DNA of 64,000 nucleotides from Myroides fluvii. Its GTDB lineage: Bacteria; Bacteroidota; Bacteroidia; Flavobacteriales; Flavobacteriaceae. The translations under genes and the position numbers were made by a program. Below the pieces are notes generated by a model, which was not told the DNA's origin, did not search any database, and was given only the letters and a program-made list of their open reading frames with translations. Shown one piece after another: positions 43,065 to 51,148 of this stretch; position 1 is the first letter of the stretch, and every line of letters begins with the position of its first letter. The stretch is taken from contig NZ_CP039934.1 of NCBI RefSeq assembly GCF_009792295.1, positions 3,702,905-3,766,904 of the forward strand, read 5' to 3'.

Positions 43065-43081
43065 ATTGCGATATGCAATAT
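43050..43081. promoter_or_regulatory. Nested palindromic operator at the winged-helix gene start
   Basis: TTGCATAT (43050-43057) pairs with ATATGCAA (43071-43078), and ATATTGC (43063-43069) pairs with GCAATAT (43075-43081). They straddle the candidate start codons, as expected for an autorepressor site. Confidence 0.5.
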
Positions 43082-43211
43082 AGAGTGTCTTTGTCTGCTT
43101 AAACACAGTGATTTTTAGTAGTAGGAAGCGAACTATTTGGTCTTCTTCTGCCAAATAATTTCTTTGGAAGTTGCTTTTTTTATTGTGAGGTTTGTGCTGG
43201 GTGTTCAAAAT

Positions 43212-43290
43212 GGTTAACAGTGAACGGTTAACTGTTAACGGTTTGGGTTTTCTGAGTAGACATTTGTTCGCTAATCGAAAGAATTGAGGG
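43212..43290 (-). repeat. Heptamer array plus inverted R1, copy 6
   Basis: Same arrangement as 42149-42227: GTTAACAGTGAACGG heptamers at 43212-43243, then R1 inverted at 43245-43290. Confidence 0.8.
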
Positions 43291-43463
43291 TTGATTGTTG
43301 TTTGTTGACGGTTGTTCTACAACAAACAAAAAAGCAAAAGATGAGCTTATCCGTTATAATATTCATGTTGTAGGATATTTTACCAGATAATTTTCTAACT
43401 TTACCATTCAGTCTTTTTAAATCATTGGCTTTATCTTTGAGCCTTTTAATTCAGCGATTAAGT

Positions 43464-43871
43464 ATGGAACATGCAGTACACCAAGGAAGAAATGTAAAGC
43501 GTTTTAGAGAAATGCTTGGAATCAAGCAAGAAGTTCTTGCCTTTGATTTAGGAGAAGATTGGAATCAAAAGAAGATCTCTTTACTGGAACAGAAAGAAGT
43601 AATTAATCATTCCCTCTTACAACAGATTTCAAAAGTGTTGAAAATACCCGTTGAAGCAATTGAGAATTTTGATGAACAACAAGCGATTAATATTATATCT
43701 AGTACATTTCATGACACACAAGGATTGGTAAATTATAGTCCAGTATTTAATAATAATCCTATTGATAAAATTGTTCAGCTTCACGAAGAAAAGATTGCGT
43801 TGTATGAGCGTATGCTGAAAGAAAAAGACGACATGATGAACCGCTTGGAAAAGCTGATTCAAAATAAATAG
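43464..43871 (+). CDS. XRE family HTH protein, copy 2
   Basis: 135 aa from the ATG at 43464. The HTH and the C-terminal coiled-coil (VQLHEEKIALYERMLKEKDD) are essentially identical to copy 1, including ~130 bp of upstream DNA. The central patch 43697-43763 differs completely (SSTFHDTQGLVNYSPVFNNN in place of copy 1's Asn-rich patch). One Asp-to-Asn change occurs (EVINHS). A terminator hairpin follows at 43891-43916. Cytoplasmic DNA-binding protein; targets unknown. Confidence 0.8.
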   Translation: MEHAVHQGRNVKRFREMLGIKQEVLAFDLGEDWNQKKISLLEQKEVINHSLLQQISKVLKIPVEAIENFDEQQAINIISSTFHDTQGLVNYSPVFNNNPIDKIVQLHEEKIALYERMLKEKDDMMNRLEKLIQNK

Positions 43872-43890
43872 TATTCAAAGTGAAAATATA

Positions 43891-43920
43891 AAAGCTTAAT
43901 CGGTTGATTAAGCTTTTTTT
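43891..43920 (+). terminator. Terminator of XRE copy 2
   Basis: AAAGCTTAATC (43891-43901) / GATTAAGCTTT (43906-43916), 4-nt loop, followed by T-run; the copy of the terminator at 42077 with a changed loop. Confidence 0.85.
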
Positions 43921-43962
43921 GTTGGGTATCTTCTGTGTCGAGGCGTCATGCTGGGGGGCAAG

Positions 43963-44058
43963 TGGTTAACAGTGAACGGTGAACGGTTAACGGTTAACAG
44001 TGAACGGTTAACAGTGAACAGTGAACAGTGAACGGTTAACAGTGAACGGTTAACGGTT
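43963..44058 (+). repeat. Long heptamer array GTTAACR/GTGAACR
   Basis: About 13 tandem 7-bp units mixing GTTAACA, GTGAACG, GTTAACG and GTGAACA. The longest of the five heptamer arrays in the window. Confidence 0.85.
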
Positions 44059-44110
44059 TAGTTCTTGCTGCGGTAAGTATGTTTGTCTTTTATAGACAAT
44101 TTTTTAAGGC

Positions 44111-44601
44111 TCGTCAATCACTCCCGTCATGTCATTTCGACGAAGGATACATCGTAGCGCAGCGAAAATCGAAACGTAGTGAAGATTCATCGAACACCAA
44201 AACCAATATAAACCCTGTGAGATATATTCATCGAATACAAAAATAAAATATAAACCTAATGAGATAAATCGCATCCGTCAATCAACGCTCGTCAATCATT
44301 CCTGTCATGTCATTTCGACGAAGGATACATCGTAGCGCAGCGAAAATCGAAACGTAGTGAAGATTCATCGAACACCAAAACCAATATAAACCCTGTGAGA
44401 TATATTCATCGAGTACAAAAATAAAATATAAACCTAATGAGATAAATCGCATCCGTCAATCACTTCAAAAAAGGAAAGAAGAAATCGTAGCGTAACGAAA
44501 ATCGAAACGTAGTGAAGATTCATCGAACACCAAAACCAATATAAACCCTGTGAGATATATTCATCAAATACCAAAATAAAATTTAAACCTAATGAGATAA
44601 A
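44111..44601 (+). repeat. 178-bp tandem repeat, three copies
   Basis: Copies start at 44111, 44289 and about 44467; the first two are nearly identical and the third lacks ~23 bp near its start. Each holds GTCATTTCGACGAAGG, ATCGTAGCGCAGCGAAAATC, GAAACGTAGTGAAGATTCAT and CAATATAAACCCTGTGAGAT. The GTCATTTCGACGAAGGA core is a dispersed repeat I know from flavobacterial genomes. Non-coding; 44602-44697 adds CAACAAACGAC simple repeats. Confidence 0.85.
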
Positions 44602-44697
44602 GAAGAAAAGAGTAAATTTTCTAAAGATTGAGAATCTCTACAACGAACAACGAACAACAAACAACAAACGACAAACGACAAACAACAATCAACCCTT

Positions 44698-45327
44698 TTA
44701 ATCTACTAGTAGCACAACACTTGTACTACATTCGGTATCTTCCCTATTAGTAAAAAACAGCCAGACTGCAAACCCATTTATTTCAAAAATCATTGGCAAC
44801 AATACGCTTGCTGTTAAGGCGTCTCTCGTAGCCACTTTTTCGTGTATCATAAGATTTCCATTTTGCAGATTGTACCCCACCACAGTAAGTAAATCATCCC
44901 CATTTCCGAAATTAGCACCTTCAATAAGCGTCCAATTTAACGTAACTGAGCAGTCTTCAGTATGAACATCAATCACGTTAACCAGAGGAAGAGTGCCTTT
45001 GCTCAAAACCACCTTTTCCATATCAATACTAAAATTTTCATCTTGTTCCACCATTGCCTCTCTGATATGGTACGATAAAGCTTGATTTACGCGTGACTTC
45101 ACGCCTTGATCATTTCCAAAATAACGCGTAAATATTGGATTAAAAGGACGAAGAAAACTCGAAATCAGCTTAAACTTTTCGCGGTATTTCAACTGAGAAG
45201 CGGATGGTTCTTTTGAAGATTTGCGAGGAGCAGCTCTTATATAGTTCCTTCCTCCTATGTTTACCCCTACTATATTCCCTACTTTTCCACTGAACGTCCC
45301 GAAAATTCCATTTTCTAATTTTGCCAT
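44698..45327 (-). CDS. DUF6266 family protein
   Basis: 209 aa. Starts MAKLENGIFGTFSGKVGNIV then GVNIGGRNYIRAAPRKSS, the GxxGxFSGKVG...R..P pattern of DUF6266. The middle SQLKYREKFKLISSFLRPFN matches the second conserved block. The C-terminal half is beta-rich (VNVIDVHTEDCSVTLNWTLI; GFAVWLFFTNREDTEC). No signal peptide. The family is frequent in flavobacterial accessory DNA and its function is unknown; it recalls phage structural proteins in look, but that is only an impression. It is a paralog of the gene at 45536. Confidence 0.82.
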   Translation of the reverse strand: MAKLENGIFGTFSGKVGNIVGVNIGGRNYIRAAPRKSSKEPSASQLKYREKFKLISSFLRPFNPIFTRYFGNDQGVKSRVNQALSYHIREAMVEQDENFSIDMEKVVLSKGTLPLVNVIDVHTEDCSVTLNWTLIEGANFGNGDDLLTVVGYNLQNGNLMIHEKVATRDALTASVLLPMIFEINGFAVWLFFTNREDTECSTSVVLLVD

Positions 45328-45368
45328 GCCTTTTTATTTTTAAACAATTTTTTTATTCACTTTAAATG

Positions 45369-45483
45369 ATGGGTTAGAGCGATTAGAAGGGTTAGAATGT
45401 TTAAGCGGAAACCCTTCTAACCAACTAACCCTTCTAACCAATTAACTCATCAGCCGTTAACTGTTCACCGTTAACCGTTAACC
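45369..45483. repeat. Hairpin and inverted heptamers between DUF6266 paralogs
   Basis: GGTTAGAGCGATTAGAAGGG (about 45371-45390) pairs imperfectly with two CCCTTCTAACC units at 45411-45440, a probable terminator. Then inverted heptamers (GTTAACTGTTCACCG) run 45454-45483. Confidence 0.6.
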
Positions 45484-45535
45484 ATCTAATATTCTCCCAG
45501 AAAGACACTTGAACTACATTCAACTCCTGCTTCAT

Positions 45536-46114
45536 CTAACATAAACCCCAGAGTGCATACCCAGTATCTTCGAAACTACCTGGTAATTGAAATTTAAATT
45601 CCATTGCATCTCGTTTGGCTACATTTTCAAAAACAAACAGAGATTTGGTTGATTTTTGATAGAGAATAAGCGTCAGTGCGTCTGTTGCCCCTATTCTATT
45701 AAACAACGGGTTTGCACTCCAAGTGATGGTAAATTCTTTGTTTTCTAAGAGTACCTGATCCACAAAAATAGTGAGGAGAATCCCTTTGGTTATGACTACC
45801 TTTTCAAGGTCGATCACATACTCCCCCTCCACCTGTTTCACCGCTTCTTTCAGGTGATACGCTAAAGCGACATTTAGTTTAGACTTAGCTTCCGTATCTG
45901 GATCAAAAAAGCGCTTGATTACTTTGTTTATCGGACGCAAAAATTTAGAAACCAATCTAAATTTCTGTCGATGATTCAACTGAGCCAGTGTTGGTTGTCT
46001 TCCTCCTTTTTTGGGTGCATTGCGAACAATATACTGTCCGTTCATCTTTGCTCCTACAAGTGTTCCGAGTTTTCCTCTAAAACCACCTGTTAATCCATTA
46101 TCCATTTTTCCCAT
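45536..46114 (-). CDS. DUF6266 family protein
   Basis: 192 aa. MGKMDNGLTGGFRGKLGTLV then GAKMNGQYIVRNAPKKGG, with QPTLAQLNHRQKFRLVSKFL and RPINKVIKRFF, the DUF6266 signature. It is about one-third identical to the neighbour by eye, with the same two-part structure. The C-terminus GYALWGLC is shorter, and the frame ends ~15-20 residues earlier than the paralog; bases beyond 45536 (CAGGAGTTGAATGTAGTTCA on the minus strand) could encode the missing ECSSS-like end after the stop, so a small truncation is possible. Confidence 0.82.
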   Translation of the reverse strand: MGKMDNGLTGGFRGKLGTLVGAKMNGQYIVRNAPKKGGRQPTLAQLNHRQKFRLVSKFLRPINKVIKRFFDPDTEAKSKLNVALAYHLKEAVKQVEGEYVIDLEKVVITKGILLTIFVDQVLLENKEFTITWSANPLFNRIGATDALTLILYQKSTKSLFVFENVAKRDAMEFKFQLPGSFEDTGYALWGLC

Positions 46115-46239
46115 GATTGTACCGTTTACTTGATTACTACTAATTTTTGAGATTATGCGTCGTAGCTACCTTCACTAATGTTCTCATTGCAATACTAAAA
46201 AAACAAAAAAACACGTACAATACCCCCTTCCGTATTTGT

Positions 46240-46401
46240 CCACTTTTGTCCTAAAAAAGGTGAAAACTTCCACTTTTGTTCTAAAATGGGCATAAACTTC
46301 CACTTTTGACCTAAAATAGGCATAAACCTCCACTTTTGTCCTAAAATGGGCATAAACCTCCTCTTTTGTCCTAAAATGGGCACAAACTTCCACTTTTGTC
46401 C
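46240..46401 (+). repeat. 30-bp tandem repeat with TTTGTCCTAA core
   Basis: Units begin at 46240, 46270, 46300, 46330, 46360 and (partial) 46390, consensus near CCACTTTTGTCCTAAAATGG plus GCATAAACCT. Because 30 is a multiple of 3, two minus-strand frames stay open as 10-residue repeats (for example KVEVYAHFRT); these are judged artefacts. The TTTGTCCTAA core recurs inverted at 47026. Confidence 0.88.
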
Positions 46402-46621
46402 AGCACAAAAAACCACAAAACGCTATTAATCAACACACTAACAACAACAAGTTTATAGTTCCTTTTAGGTTTGTTTTGGGTATGCTTGTGTTTGCTTGGT
46501 TTGAGGGCCTTTTACCAAACAAACCCAAAAGAAAGACAAAACAAACCCATAAAGAAGATCTAATGGTACATACAAAAAGTGCTCAGCAACCACTAGGAAT
46601 ATCAAAGGGTTTAGACAAAAT

Positions 46622-46655
46622 AAAAGAGCCTTAAACTTTCATTTAAGGCTCTTTT
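46622..46655 (-). terminator. Terminator of the 70-aa gene
   Basis: Perfect 14-bp stem AAAAGAGCCTTAAA (46622-46635) / TTTAAGGCTCTTTT (46642-46655), 6-nt loop, bordered by A and T tracts. Confidence 0.8.
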
Positions 46656-46685
46656 AGGCATTTTTTTCTCCGTTATGCTTTCATT

Positions 46686-46898
46686 TTACTTATTTAGCAT
46701 CTCCAATACCTCTTGTTCATCCAGCCCCATAAAAGCACAAAACTCTCGATATGAAACAAAGGTTCCAGGTGGTTTATCGTAAAAAATCCGCACGGCAATC
46801 AAAAGTCTCAAGGCCGTTTTATAGCTTTTACCCGTTATCTCTACAACATCAACGGCATAAATAATCATTCTTGCTTTTTTTGGTTTTCGCTGTTCCAT
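46686..46898 (-). CDS. Small conserved basic protein between repeat arrays
   Basis: 70 aa (MEQRKPKKARMIIYAVDVVE). Basic N-terminus, then ITGKSYKTALRLLIAVRIFY and VSYREFCAFMGLDEQEVLEM, which could form a small helix-turn-helix. I do not recognise the family by name, although similar short genes are common in flavobacterial accessory DNA. It has its own terminator, and lies between a 30-bp repeat array downstream and a 10-bp array upstream that share a 10-mer in opposite orientation, so it may bind those sites; that is inference. Confidence 0.6.
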   Translation of the reverse strand: MEQRKPKKARMIIYAVDVVEITGKSYKTALRLLIAVRIFYDKPPGTFVSYREFCAFMGLDEQEVLEMLNK

Positions 46899-47020
46899 TC
46901 CTTGCTAATATCTCGAAGTTAATACGCGGTTGAAGGTAAGAAAACGACAGACCTATTTTCTAGTTGTTCACTAGTTGTTTGCATAGTAAACCAGAAGAGG
47001 ACATTTACTCCTTTTTTATC

Positions 47021-47057
47021 CCAAATTAGGACAAATTAGGACAAATTAGGACAAACG
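47021..47057. repeat. 10-bp iteron-like repeat TTAGGACAAA
   Basis: Three exact tandem copies at 47026-47035, 47036-47045 and 47046-47055. They are the reverse complement of the TTTGTCCTAA core of the array at 46240. They lie ~125 bp upstream of the 46686-46898 gene and ~75 bp upstream of the divergent DUF5675 gene. Confidence 0.85.
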
Positions 47058-47128
47058 ATTCCCCTACCTATTTTCTGTTTTTTACAATTCATTCACCTTT
47101 GAAGTCAATAATCAATAAACATGAATCG

Positions 47129-47569
47129 ATGAATAAATTAACATTACACCGGGTTTACCTTTCTGATGCCACCCATGGGCTACTGCAGTTTAATGATAAA
47201 AACATCTGCTTTACGCTAGAATTACCCTGGTTACAAAACAAGGCGTATATCTCTTGTATACCTGAGGGAACTTATCCTGTACAACCGCGTTATACGGAAC
47301 ATTTTAAGCATCACATGGCAATTAAAAAGGTGCCCAATCGCCACGGCATTCTCTTTCATTCTGCCAACAATGTACAACTAGAATTACAAGGATGCATTGC
47401 CCCCGTTAGTCGAATTATAAGCTCCACTTGGGGACATCGTTCTAAGGTAGCTCTGCAACGGTTATTAGAACACGCAGGAGCAATACCCACCGATCAACTG
47501 CTACAATTAACTATTAAAGAAGCGTCTGAAGACGAAATTATTAATCTAATAAAAAGAGGGAAATTATGA
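47129..47569 (+). CDS. DUF5675 family protein
   Basis: 146 aa from the ATG at 47129 (MNKLTLHRVYLSDATHGLLQ); the TTG at 47099 is an alternative. Conserved segments: ICFTLELPWLQNKAYISCIP, EGTYPVQPRYTEHFKHHMAI, and VPNRHGILFHSANNVQLELQ then GCIAP, with the H...N...GC arrangement typical of DUF5675. This family is found in prophages and integrative elements; a cell-wall role has been suggested from its resemblance to L,D-transpeptidase-like folds, but no activity is established. It overlaps the following small membrane gene by 4 bp, like a phage lysis pair. Confidence 0.82.
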   Translation: MNKLTLHRVYLSDATHGLLQFNDKNICFTLELPWLQNKAYISCIPEGTYPVQPRYTEHFKHHMAIKKVPNRHGILFHSANNVQLELQGCIAPVSRIISSTWGHRSKVALQRLLEHAGAIPTDQLLQLTIKEASEDEIINLIKRGKL

Positions 47570-47775
47570 AACAAATCATTCGACGTGCCAAAGCACCAAC
47601 ACCAAAGTTCTTCAAAACGCTAAGAACCATTGGCTTAAGTTTAGTCGCTATTAGCGGAGGAATTCTCGCGGCTCCAGTGGCCCTACCCGTTATTGCTACC
47701 ACCATTGCAACTTATATGGCAGTTGCAGGAGGTATCCTATCAGCGGTAAGCCAAATTACTGAAGAAGAAGAATAG
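47566..47775 (+). CDS. Small membrane protein (holin-like)
   Basis: 69 aa. A basic N-terminus (MKQIIRRAKAPTPKFFKTLR) is followed by two hydrophobic stretches (TIGLSLVAISGGILAAPVAL; PVIATTIATYMAVAGGILSA) and an acidic tail (QITEEEE). This charge and helix layout resembles small holins. It overlaps the DUF5675 gene by ATGA. The holin idea is inference from topology and context. Confidence 0.65.
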   Translation: MKQIIRRAKAPTPKFFKTLRTIGLSLVAISGGILAAPVALPVIATTIATYMAVAGGILSAVSQITEEEE

Positions 47776-47795
47776 CAAGCTGAATTATTCAAAAC

Positions 47796-47828
47796 AACTA
47801 GGGAGGTTTAGAACCTCCTTAGTTTTAA
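47796..47828 (+). terminator. Terminator after the small membrane gene
   Basis: AACTAGGGAGGTT (47796-47808) and AACCTCCTTAGTT (about 47812-47824) with one mismatch and a 3-nt loop, then TTT. Confidence 0.75.
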
Positions 47829-47858
47829 ACAGGTTTTTCTGAAAACAAATGCATTGCC

Positions 47859-48659
47859 TTACACTTCTATATCCATGTATTTGGTTTGAATAATGTCGGC
47901 TAATTGAGAAATAATAGTGTGATCTATATTTTTTCGCTTCTGAAAAGCACTTAAGGTTTGATGGAAGTTCTTGCTAATTGAGGTATCAAATAGTTTTTCA
48001 AAAGCATCTGTCCATTCAATTAACAATACTTTTTCTTGATCATTTTTATTAAACTCATACAAGGCGTACACCAACAAGCTTAAGTCTACCTTAGATTTAG
48101 TCCACCGCAAAGGCTGGTGATTGGTTAAAACTGAAGAAATAGACATTGCGTATTCTAATTGTTCTAAAATAAGTTGCAGCCCTTTAAAATAAGCAGAAAA
48201 TAAAAAGTCATGGTCGGGATCAAAAAAGGTAAATGCATACTGTAGATCATTGGTTTGGAAATAATGTTTGATTGCTTGCCAATCTAGCACCTCACTTTCA
48301 GTGCAGTACGCGCTATACTGTTGGTAATATTGCTTTTTAAAACTACAGTAGTACTGCCATTTCTGATTGAGATAAAGTGTTTTTAGCGACTGATCTAGTG
48401 GCATCGTGCTACACAAAAGGCCTATTTCATTGATAAAAAAATAACGGGCTATGCTATCCATGAGGTCTTTGCTGTAGAAGACAATTTCTTTTTTGCGAGA
48501 TCGAAATTGATTCTTACTCGTAATTTCTTGCATTTCTACTAGCAAATTTTTCAGTTGCACTGCGCTAATGATCAAACTTCTCTCATTCATGACAAAATGG
48601 GGAGCATATTGATTCATAATCCTTTCTTTTTTCCTTAAAGCTTCATTTAAATTTTTCAT
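47859..48659 (-). CDS. rteC: RteC family regulator of integrative elements
   Basis: 266 aa. The C-terminal block LRWTKSKVDLSLLVYALYEF, then EWTDAFEKLFDTSISKNFHQ and TLSAFQKRKNIDHTI, matches RteC, which in CTnDOT-type elements links tetracycline-responsive regulation to excision. The middle FKKQYYQQYSAYCTESEVLD and FFDPDHDFLFSAYFKGLQLI also fit. It is cytoplasmic. Full length suggests it is still functional, though the neighbouring element is eroded. It is a strong marker that this stretch came from a Bacteroidota conjugative transposon. Confidence 0.82.
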   Translation of the reverse strand: MKNLNEALRKKERIMNQYAPHFVMNERSLIISAVQLKNLLVEMQEITSKNQFRSRKKEIVFYSKDLMDSIARYFFINEIGLLCSTMPLDQSLKTLYLNQKWQYYCSFKKQYYQQYSAYCTESEVLDWQAIKHYFQTNDLQYAFTFFDPDHDFLFSAYFKGLQLILEQLEYAMSISSVLTNHQPLRWTKSKVDLSLLVYALYEFNKNDQEKVLLIEWTDAFEKLFDTSISKNFHQTLSAFQKRKNIDHTIISQLADIIQTKYMDIEV

Positions 48660-48861
48660 TAATCAATTTATGGATTTACATCTTATTTATCACAATGATA
48701 AAACGGCTAAAAATATGAAATAATCAACAAACACTTAATTAATAAATATAATTAACAAACAATAAACAAAAAATAAGAATATACCAAACATTAACTAAAA
48801 CTAACATAACAAAAACACATCCTAATTTTGACATTATTATTAACATAAACCCTTGTAGCCC

Positions 48862-49188
48862 ATGGCAAATTACATTAGGCACTTAAATGCTTTATCAGAA
48901 TTTTTCAGAACAAATACAGAGGCAACTCCTTCGCATATTGCTCTATATTATTCTCTATTTCAAATCTGGAACAACCTCCACTTTGCTTCTAGCTTTGGTA
49001 TTAACCGATCCGAGCTAATGAATCGCAGTAAAATTGGTAGCACCACTACATATAGCAAATGCATGCGCGATTTACATCGGTGGGAATTGATCCACTACCA
49101 AGCTAGTAATTCAAAATTTGGATTGAGTAACGTTATAATGACTCCTTTAGACGTATGCACCCGAGCAAGTACATCTTGTGAGGAGTAA
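48862..49188 (+). CDS. Winged-helix protein truncated by IS66 insertion
   Basis: 108 aa. MANYIRHLNALSEFFRTNTE, then SHIALYYSLFQIWNNLHFAS and ELMNRSKIGSTTTYSKCMRD then LHRWELIHYQASNSKFG form a replication-initiator-like winged helix, as found near rteC in flavobacterial elements. The last ~11 residues (VCTRASTSCEE) are encoded by the left end of the IS66 element starting at 49153, so the natural C-terminus has been lost. It may be non-functional. The remainder was not found on the other side of the IS. Confidence 0.72.
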   Translation: MANYIRHLNALSEFFRTNTEATPSHIALYYSLFQIWNNLHFASSFGINRSELMNRSKIGSTTTYSKCMRDLHRWELIHYQASNSKFGLSNVIMTPLDVCTRASTSCEE

Positions 49189-49190
49189 CT

Positions 49191-50760
49191 ATTATTCTAC
49201 AATGTTTGTAATTAACTTCTTATAATTATGAGGATATAGATCTGTGATATTCTTGTGGTTTATGGATTGAATATTTTCAAGAACATACTTTAACCATTGG
49301 TATGGATTAACGTCATGTTTTTACAGTTAGCGAAAAATGTATAGGCCATAGCTGCTCTTTGCGCAGCATCATGAGAACCAGCAAAGAGATAGTTTTTACG
49401 TCCAAGGGCTACAGGTCTAATTACATTTTCTACAAGGTTGTTGTCTATCTGTAAGTTTCCATTGTATAAATACGCACTAAGGTTATCCCATCTTGTTTGT
49501 GAGTAAGCAAAAGCTTTACCTATTTGACTTTTAGGTAATGTAAGTTTCATCTGAGCGAACATATATTTACCCAGTTCATTGATAATAGGTAAACTCTCTT
49601 TTAGACGAAGTTCTTGATTTGGTCAGGAGCTAAGTTTTGTTCTTTTGCTTTTTTCTCTACAGCATATAATTTCTGTATTTCTACGAGTACATGCTGAGCC
49701 CTTATTTTATCATTGTCTAATGCTCTCTCAAATTCACGACGAGCGTGTGCCCAACAGCCCAAGATGTGTAACATCTGACTTATTTCCATAGGCTTTTGTA
49801 CCCGCTATAACCATCAGTTTGCAGGTATCCTTTGAAGTTTTCTAATATGGGTAATGCAGCACTACTAGCACGAGTAGGACTGTAATTAAACATCACGAGT
49901 TTGGATATAGGTGCGTGATACACCCAATAATACCAAGATGAGATTTATCTTTCTTTTTCTCATCTAAGACTTTGATGGTGGTTTCATCAACTTGAAGATA
50001 ACCTTCGTTTTTGATGTCCATCACCAGCTTTTGGTATAGTGGCTTCAAAGCATCCATACTTTGAGCTGCCCAACCATCTATTGTAGAGGAAGCAATATCG
50101 ATATTCTCTCTTGAAAAGCGTTGCTTTTGTCTATATAGAGGAAGATGGTCTACATATTTGTCAACCAATATAGTTGATAGAAGTCCTTCTGAAGCTATTC
50201 CTTTATCTATAATTCGCTCTGGGAGTAATCCAATACTAATTTGGGTATCTTCTTTGTCTTTGGTCGCGTATTTATATCGGATGTAACGCTTGATTTTAAA
50301 GTAACCAGGAACATAATCTAACACATCTGTAATTTCTTTACCAATGCAGACCTTATCAGATAGATCCCCTTCTGGGTGAATTTCTATTTCTTCTACAGGT
50401 AATGATCAGGAAGTTTCGCTCGTCCTGGATGTTTCTTCTTTTCACGAGTGTAGGTAATCTCTTGTTTGATTACTTCTTCTTGTTCCTCTAAGACTGCTTG
50501 TTCAACATCCAAAGGTAACTGAGTTTGATTAGGATCCTCAAAACGTTCTCGGCTTTGACCAAACTTCATGCGTTCAAGTAGCTTTACTCGATATTCCAGT
50601 ATCGTATTTTTTTTCTTCTAGTTTAGAGGTCTTTTCTTCTAACTCAGTAGCTTTCTTTTCTAACTTAGTATTTATTTCTCTTGCTTGGAAATAGTTTTGA
50701 CTGCTGTTTTATAAGTGCCAAAAGTTCTTGTTTCGATAAGTTTTCTAAGTCTATTTCCAT
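49191..50760 (-). pseudogene. tnpC: IS66 transposase TnpC, multiply frameshifted
   Basis: Start MEIDLENLSKQELLALIKQQ at 50760, broken soon after. Then MLDYVPGYFKIKRYIRYKYA and PERIIDKGIASEGLLSTILV (50324 frame), YLQVDETTIKVLDEKKKDKS (catalytic Asp region), HILGCWAHARREFERALDND, and QIDNNLVENVIRPVALGRKN then YLFAGSHDAAQRAAM (catalytic Glu region NxxE). The final piece PYQWLKYVLENIQSI lies in yet another frame, to 49191. At least five frame changes make it inactive. Confidence 0.85.
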
Positions 50761-50815
50761 GAAGTAAATATACGTCAAAAGCCTTGTTTATACAAGAATT
50801 TAAGACGGTTTTACT

Positions 50816-51148
50816 TCATGAAAATCGTCTTTTTTGACTACTTTTTATCACTTGAATTCCCTCTATCATAAGTACTAAATCACTCCAACTTATCTGTGAC
50901 TTGTTATGAGATGGAAAGGCAAAAGTACCTTGTTCTAATCGCTTGTGATATAACACAAAACCTCCTGTTTCCCAGTGCAGAAGTTTCATCTGATTACCTC
51001 GACGATTGATAAAGACGTACACACTGCCATTGTGAGCTACTTGATTAAGCTCGTTTTGAACAATGCCACACAGACTATCAAAACTCTTACGCATATCACA
51101 AGCTGATTTATATAAATGGAATTGGTGACTACTACTCAGACTAAACAT
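50816..51148 (-). CDS. tnpB: IS66 Orf2 protein TnpB
   Basis: 110 aa, normal length. FHLYKSACDMRKSFDSLCGI, then GSVYVFINRRGNQMKLLHWE and FVLYHKRLEQGTFAFPS are the IS66_Orf2 signature. It is a helper protein of unknown mechanism needed for IS66 transposition. Intact, overlapping tnpA by TAATG. Confidence 0.88.
   Translation of the reverse strand: MFSLSSSHQFHLYKSACDMRKSFDSLCGIVQNELNQVAHNGSVYVFINRRGNQMKLLHWETGGFVLYHKRLEQGTFAFPSHNKSQISWSDLVLMIEGIQVIKSSQKRRFS

Noticed and set aside
33530..44058. Heptamer arrays as a CRISPR-like array
   Set aside because: Units are 7 bp with no spacers and no cas genes are present.
46184..46416. Two overlapping minus-strand frames of 73-74 residues with 10-residue repeats
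   Set aside because: They arise because the 30-bp repeat keeps any frame without a stop open; two frames are equally open, and neither has a start signal or non-repeat content.
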